A stretch of 18,935 bases of DNA, from NCBI GenBank assembly GCA_002717725.1, contig PBBT01000026.1, positions 1-18,935 of the forward strand. Reading direction: 5' to 3'. Below are positions 14,409 to 18,935 of this stretch, piece by piece (the first letter of the stretch is position 1; each line of letters opens with the position of its first letter). The notes below the pieces were generated by a model. It saw only the letters and a program-made list of their open reading frames with translations. It did no database searches and was not told where the DNA came from. The stretch comes from Chloroflexota bacterium. Lineage in GTDB: Bacteria > Chloroflexota > Dehalococcoidia > SAR202 > UBA6927. Position numbers and translations under genes: made by a program.

Positions 14409-15380
14409 TTAAATATAAATTTTACAACCCATCTCAGTCGCTATCTTCTGAAACCCTAGCTTTAGGTTAATTTGGAACATAGGATTGTTTGCTTCGTTTC
14501 CAGTAAATACTTTTTTAAATCCTTTTTTCTTTAAATCATCTAAAGCAAATAGCTTTACTGCCATACAGATTCCTTTATGGCGATATTCAGGAAGTACTCC
14601 GGTTAACTCCGTACTAACCGTATCATTTGTTACATCCGACCTATTGTAACTAGATAAGGCAATCCATTGCTCTCCATCTATAACAATATATAAATCTTCA
14701 TATTTAAACCAAGGAGTAAACAAATGCTTTCTCCATGAATTTATATCTTCCCCTGGCTCTATGTTATCCATAGGAACATCTTTTACTATCCTGTGCCAGA
14801 GGTCATAGAGCTTTTCTTCCCAGTTAGCATGAATCTTCTGAAGTTTCTTTAAAGTAGAGATCTCTAAAGGACTTTCCTTAAATCTAGATACATACTTATC
14901 AAAACTTTTTATCTTAAAATCTTGTAATGAAATTAGAGACACGTACTCAGTAATAGATATTTCAAAACCATTTTGTTTATAAAAGTCTTTAAAGAAATTA
15001 TCTCCGTGCCACAACCAAGCTCTAAATGTTTTAACCTGCTCCATTTTTCTTGCCACAGATATTTGGTATTCAAGGTACTCTTGAACATAAGGGAGGTATT
15101 TCTCTTCTCTTGGAAAAGAAATATTAGAATCTAACAATGTAGGATCAAAAGCCCATTCTTGATGACTCGTATAACCATAACCAAATACTTCATTGTTTAA
15201 GCTTAAAAAATTGGTCTCGGGTTTGCATTTTTCAGGGATTAAACTTGCGTGGTACTTTAACATTTCAACAGTCCCCCAATCTTTAATATGATAATCGAGA
15301 GAATTCTCTAATGTATAAAGTTTTTGGTAAGCTTCATCGCTACTATCAAAGGGGATAATCGTGAAACCTGATTTAGTCAT
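14409..15380 (-). CDS. GNAT-family acetyltransferase, two-domain
   Basis: A 323-aa protein with two GNAT-like halves. The N-terminal half (about 8-150) is degenerate, ending in FFKDFYKQNGFE, a typical closing GNAT strand-helix. The C-terminal half (about 160-323) looks active: TELTGVLPEYRHKGICMAVK holds the acetyl-CoA-binding R-x-x-G-[IL]-[GC]-x-A loop (266-274), followed by N298-N-P-M and NLKLGF at 305-310. Tandem GNATs of this size include mycothiol synthase-like and antibiotic-resistance enzymes. It probably transfers an acyl group from CoA to an amine; substrate unknown. It is coupled to the split-barrel gene without a gap and lies 51 bp after the reductase gene. Confidence 0.83.
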   Translation of the reverse strand: MTKSGFTIIPFDSSDEAYQKLYTLENSLDYHIKDWGTVEMLKYHASLIPEKCKPETNFLSLNNEVFGYGYTSHQEWAFDPTLLDSNISFPREEKYLPYVQEYLEYQISVARKMEQVKTFRAWLWHGDNFFKDFYKQNGFEISITEYVSLISLQDFKIKSFDKYVSRFKESPLEISTLKKLQKIHANWEEKLYDLWHRIVKDVPMDNIEPGEDINSWRKHLFTPWFKYEDLYIVIDGEQWIALSSYNRSDVTNDTVSTELTGVLPEYRHKGICMAVKLFALDDLKKKGFKKVFTGNEANNPMFQINLKLGFQKIATEMGCKIYI

Positions 15381-15431
15381 TAAGCTGTTTGATTGTAGAA
15401 GACATTTCTTTTACGTTTGAATATCAGTTTT

Positions 15432-16442
15432 TCATACTTTTACTACTACCTTTCCAATATTCGAACCTTCAAACAGCTTAGAATATGCTTCAGGTAAATT
15501 GCCAAGCCCTTCAGTAACCTCTATTGGAAGTTTTAATAACCCTTGGTTAGTCCACCTTCTCAAAATAGGGTTTATTTCAAGTTCACGATGATAAAAATCA
15601 GGGGAAAAGAAACCCTCAAACCTTAGTCTTTTCATAAGAATAAGATCATAGTTATAAGGACCTGGAAGACGTTCAGAAGAACTATAATTTTCTAAAAGCC
15701 CACAGACTGCGATAGTTCCAAAGATAGCCATATTCTCCAACACAGCATCTAGAATAGGCCCAGCAACATTATCAAAATAAACATTAATACCTTCCGGACA
15801 TAATTCTCTAAGTTCTTTAGAAACATCATTTTTCTTATAATTAATGGATCCATCGAATCCATAATCTTTACAAATTAGATCACATTTAGCATCTGTGCCT
15901 GTTATACCTATAACTTTACAACCTGAAATCTTTGCTATCTGGCCAGCCATTAAACCTGTACAACCTGCAGCCGCTGATACAACAAAAGTATCTCCAGCTT
16001 TAACTTTTCCTGTATCAATAACCCCTGTATAAGCCGTCCATCCATTAGCACCAAAAATCCCCACATAGTTAACTAATTCAGTATTACTAACATCAACTTT
16101 ACTTGGATACATTGAATGTGGATCTACTAAAGAATAATCAGACCATTGACCATAAGACCTTAGTTTCTCTCCTACTTTATAATCCGGATGTTTGCTCTCT
16201 ATAACTTCTCCTAAAACTGTTCCCATTAATTTCTCTCCAATGGGAATTGGAGGTTGGTAAGAATCTTCTCTGTCAGTCATATACATTCGCGTTCCCGCAT
16301 CCATAGATAAATAAGAGTTTTTTGTTACAAAGAAACCTTCCGGTATTTCTATCTCTGATTCATGTTTTATTTCAAGAGCATCCTGAAAATTATTTCCAAC
16401 GGGCAGTTGCTTCATAACCCAAAATCTGTTTTCAATTTTCAT
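15432..16442 (-). CDS. NADP-dependent medium-chain oxidoreductase (CurA/leukotriene B4 dehydrogenase type)
   Basis: A 336-aa zinc-free MDR enzyme. The N-terminal catalytic domain has YLSMDAGTRMYM (44-55) and IPIGEKLMGTVLGEV (66-80), as in CurA/PTGR enzymes (YLSLDPYMR..., P...G..M.G...G.V). The Rossmann domain has AAAGCTG at 157-163, then GQIAKISGCKVIGITGT and YFDNVAGPILDAVL. No zinc-binding cysteine cluster is seen. Family members reduce the C=C bond of alpha,beta-unsaturated ketones with NADPH, which would suit a pathway that makes enones. The gene follows the bidirectional-looking terminator at 16513-16547, so it needs its own promoter; a TGG-TATTAT just before the ATG is a possible one. 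Confidence 0.9.
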   Translation of the reverse strand: MKIENRFWVMKQLPVGNNFQDALEIKHESEIEIPEGFFVTKNSYLSMDAGTRMYMTDREDSYQPPIPIGEKLMGTVLGEVIESKHPDYKVGEKLRSYGQWSDYSLVDPHSMYPSKVDVSNTELVNYVGIFGANGWTAYTGVIDTGKVKAGDTFVVSAAAGCTGLMAGQIAKISGCKVIGITGTDAKCDLICKDYGFDGSINYKKNDVSKELRELCPEGINVYFDNVAGPILDAVLENMAIFGTIAVCGLLENYSSSERLPGPYNYDLILMKRLRFEGFFSPDFYHRELEINPILRRWTNQGLLKLPIEVTEGLGNLPEAYSKLFEGSNIGKVVVKV

Positions 16443-16512
16443 ATTTCTAATAATACCATTTACTTTGATGAGAAAAACTTGTCTTCTATGATCTCAATCT
16501 ATTCTAAAGAAA

Positions 16513-16547
16513 AAAGCAAAAAAAAGGCTGCTCTAGGCAGCCTTTTT
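16513..16547 (-). terminator. Rho-independent terminator of the TonB receptor gene
   Basis: An 11-bp perfect stem, AAAAAGGCTGC (16521-16531) with GCAGCCTTTTT (16537-16547), closes a 5-nt TCTAG loop. On the minus strand the stem is followed by an eight-T run, then GCTTTTT. It begins about 12 bp after the receptor stop codon. The T run on the plus side would also allow termination in the other direction. Confidence 0.9.
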
Positions 16548-16558
16548 ATTCATTTAAT

Positions 16559-18910
16559 TTAGAATCTACCAGATAATTCAATTCCCCAGTTTCGTCCTGC
16601 TGTTGCTTGACCATATTGCATCAAAGGCGCTATATCAACAGTGGAAACTATTACTTCGTCAGTAATATTCCTAGCAAAAAAACTCAGACGATAACTTTCA
16701 GATTCGAAATCCACTGAGGCATTCCAAAAACCAGTTGAATCTACATGACCTGCAACAAGGTTTTGGGTGTTAGTTTCAAGTTCATCTACCCAATCGTACT
16801 TAACATTTACAGACATTACACTAGAACCTATATCTCTAGAGTAGTTAGCTCCTATTGCATAAGTAAGTTCAGGAGCAAACTTTACAGTTAAATAGTCATT
16901 ATTCGTGGGTTCAAGAAGACCAGTTACAGGATCTGCACCATCTAGATCAGATACAAAACCGTCATATTCTGAATCTAAAGTTCCTAAAGTAGCAAACCAA
17001 TTGAAATTAGCATTTACAATACCTTTCAATTCAAGCTCAACACCAGAGTATTCAACTCCAGCAACATTATCCACTACTGTCACAACTGTAAGTGTAGTTG
17101 GGTCTTGCTTTATTGAACTGTCTTGTTTATCTTCGAAATCGTTATAAAAGTATGTAGCATTAAATTGCAGTCTATTGTCCATCCACTGGCTTTTCATACC
17201 TATTTCAAAAGAGTTTGCATATTCAGGTTCGTAGGTATTAGCAAAATCTGCTGCATTTTGGTTACGACCAAAGAAGCCTCCGCTATGGAATCCTTCTGAA
17301 TAGGAAGCGTAGTACATTAAATCCTCTCTAGGATAATGAGTAATACCTATCTTTGGTGAAATTTCACTCCAATCCATAGTCATGTTGAAAAGTCCTTTTG
17401 CATAACCACCTCCTTGTATGTCACCAAAGTTTTGAACATTCACTCTGTTTAATGGGGCTAGATAAGATTGACCAGCCAAAAACTCTTTTTCTTCTTTTGT
17501 ATATCTTATACCAGTTGTAAGAATAGTTTTCTCAGAGATATTCCAATCTATTTGTGCAAATAAAGCCTGGGAATTAACTTCTTGGTGTTGGTAAAGTTTT
17601 TGTACAAATCCAGGCCCAAGTCCTGGTCCTGGAGCTCCGGTATCACAACGAAGGGCACCTAAACCTGCAGCGTTCTGACAAAGGAAAAGAGGCACAGAGC
17701 CATCTACTAATCCAGGAACTAAATACTGCCATAGGTTATAAGTATCCCAGTATTGGGTATACTCATTTTCCCAAAGGAAAGCCCCCACAACATAATTCAT
17801 AGAGTCATTACCTCCTTCAAACCTAAATTCTTGGCTCAACTGCTCATATTGGTTATTAGCAACAATAGTAGTAAATGCTGCTGATGTTCCATCCAAGTCC
17901 CATCTAGTATCTTCACTTTCATCTCTAAAGCCAGTTACTGATACAAATCTAGTGGTTTCATCAATATCGTGGGTTAAAGTTAAACTAATCGCATCAGTAT
18001 CATACTGACCTTCGTTCATTCTTTCGGTGCTATATTCTTTCTCACCATCATTCGGATCGGTAGCTTCACAAGTATTGTTAGCAGTAAAGAAAATAGCTCC
18101 AAAAGGTACGCAAACTAAATGAGTAGCATCATTTTTATTTGTTGCTGCGCCTACATCACTTCCATCGTCATAAGTTTCTACAGTAAGAATGGCTTCAGTA
18201 ACTTCGCTGGGACTAAATAGAAGACTAACACCAAAGTTTACATAATCTACTTTAGGACCATCCTCATTTAGAAAGGTGTTGGTCATATAACCATCTGACT
18301 CTGTACTGTTAAAGAAAAACTTAGCAGCTAAGTTGTCACCTAGAGCTGTATTAAGGATCCCTTTAAATTCTTGTCTTCCCCATTCTCCTCCAGCAATCTT
18401 ATATTGACCTCCGAACTCTCCAGTGGGTTTAGATCTAACAACATTAATTACACCCCCTACAGTATTCTTCCCAAATAGAGTGCCTTGAGGTCCTCTCAGA
18501 ATCTCAATTCTATCTACATCAAAATTTTCTATAAGTTGTCCAGAGTTAGTACCAATAAAAATACCATCCAAAGTCACAGCAATTGGTGAATCAAAAGATT
18601 TATCAGTTTCTGAATAACTAATGCCTCGAATAGTAATAGCAGAGCCTCTAGCTCTAGCTGCTGCCTTTCCTATCCTAACATTTGGTGCATAACCATTTAT
18701 ATCTACTAAATTTCTAATGGTTGATTCTTGCAACTCTTGACTCAAAGCTGTGATAGCTATTGGCACAGATTGTGCGTCTTCTTCTCTCTTTTGAGCTGTA
18801 ACAGTAATCTCTTCGATTGTTATACTTTCTTCTTCTGAAAATATGCTAAAAGGCATAAACAAGAACAAAAAGGCAAACAAAGATAGTTTTCTTATTTTTG
18901 AAACATGCAT
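16559..18910 (-). CDS. TonB-dependent outer-membrane receptor
   Basis: A 783-aa receptor that is complete. A signal peptide (about 1-25, ending PFSIFS) is followed by a TonB-box-like EEITVTAQ at about 33-40. The plug domain carries QKREEDAQSVPIAIT and RGPQGTLFGKNTVGGVINV (139-157). The long beta-barrel ends in GIELSGRF with a terminal Phe, as needed for outer-membrane insertion. It should import a ligand (iron chelate, vitamin, sugar or hydrophobic compound) with TonB energy; the sequence does not name the ligand. Two extracellular-loop-like segments each contain a cysteine pair, which could form disulfides. I chose ATG 18910 over GTG 18913 because AGGGGAG lies 8-9 nt upstream. Upstream promoter elements are outside the window. 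Confidence 0.95.
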   Translation of the reverse strand: MHVSKIRKLSLFAFLFLFMPFSIFSEEESITIEEITVTAQKREEDAQSVPIAITALSQELQESTIRNLVDINGYAPNVRIGKAAARARGSAITIRGISYSETDKSFDSPIAVTLDGIFIGTNSGQLIENFDVDRIEILRGPQGTLFGKNTVGGVINVVRSKPTGEFGGQYKIAGGEWGRQEFKGILNTALGDNLAAKFFFNSTESDGYMTNTFLNEDGPKVDYVNFGVSLLFSPSEVTEAILTVETYDDGSDVGAATNKNDATHLVCVPFGAIFFTANNTCEATDPNDGEKEYSTERMNEGQYDTDAISLTLTHDIDETTRFVSVTGFRDESEDTRWDLDGTSAAFTTIVANNQYEQLSQEFRFEGGNDSMNYVVGAFLWENEYTQYWDTYNLWQYLVPGLVDGSVPLFLCQNAAGLGALRCDTGAPGPGLGPGFVQKLYQHQEVNSQALFAQIDWNISEKTILTTGIRYTKEEKEFLAGQSYLAPLNRVNVQNFGDIQGGGYAKGLFNMTMDWSEISPKIGITHYPREDLMYYASYSEGFHSGGFFGRNQNAADFANTYEPEYANSFEIGMKSQWMDNRLQFNATYFYNDFEDKQDSSIKQDPTTLTVVTVVDNVAGVEYSGVELELKGIVNANFNWFATLGTLDSEYDGFVSDLDGADPVTGLLEPTNNDYLTVKFAPELTYAIGANYSRDIGSSVMSVNVKYDWVDELETNTQNLVAGHVDSTGFWNASVDFESESYRLSFFARNITDEVIVSTVDIAPLMQYGQATAGRNWGIELSGRF

Positions 18911-18935
18911 CACTTTCTCCCCTGTAAGTAATATA

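Overview
The window is an AT-rich, densely coding bacterial chromosome segment. A TonB-dependent outer-membrane receptor, a lipobox lipoprotein and a TonB-domain protein point to a Gram-negative. Low GC, tiny intergenic gaps and a rich set of Rieske, P450, SDR and TonB-receptor genes are typical of a streamlined marine gammaproteobacterium. SAR86-like is my best guess, inferred from style and not proven by any marker gene here. Almost everything lies on the minus strand. The exceptions are a truncated protease at the left edge and one metallo-beta-lactamase-fold (MBL) hydrolase.

Left part (1-7606): the C-terminus of a large zinc-metalloprotease (DUF4953-type) meets, tail to tail, an apparent eight-gene minus-strand operon. 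In transcription order this encodes a CDGSH iron-sulfur protein, a deazaflavin-nitroreductase-fold protein, an epoxide hydrolase, an NCS2-like permease, a cytochrome P450, an acetoacetate-decarboxylase-like protein, an SDR dehydrogenase and a KshA/DAF-36-like Rieske oxygenase. Junctions are 0-17 bp or overlaps (including TAATG and TAA|ATG). This looks like an uptake-plus-oxidation pathway for a hydrophobic cyclic compound such as a steroid or terpenoid; the substrate is inference. A divergent promoter region (7607-7702) with a perfect 10-bp palindrome separates this operon from the plus-strand MBL hydrolase.

Middle part (8367-11067): a sulfotransferase-like P-loop protein lies 33 bp downstream of a tRNA-Gly(UCC) gene that has a clear TATAAT promoter. 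Next comes a two-gene unit, lipoprotein then TonB-C-domain protein, coupled by an ATGA overlap. Upstream of it is an unusual regulatory region with repeated AGACTAGGT motifs and a promoter/leader element that recurs, 27 bp identical, about 2 kb away.

Right part (11068-18935): a small operon (SnoaL-like protein, DHRS1-like SDR, ABM-fold monooxygenase) is driven by the second copy of that leader. It is followed by a second epoxide-hydrolase-like protein, a membrane-anchored split-barrel protein, a two-domain GNAT acetyltransferase, an NADP-dependent medium-chain reductase, a strong rho-independent terminator and a complete TonB-dependent receptor whose promoter lies beyond the window. Overall the genes fit import (TonB receptor, permease), oxygenation (P450, Rieske, ABM), epoxide opening (two hydrolases) and dehydrogenation/reduction (two SDRs, MDR, two split-barrel proteins). 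No mobile element, CRISPR array or rRNA was seen, and no stretch longer than about 205 bp lacks a gene.
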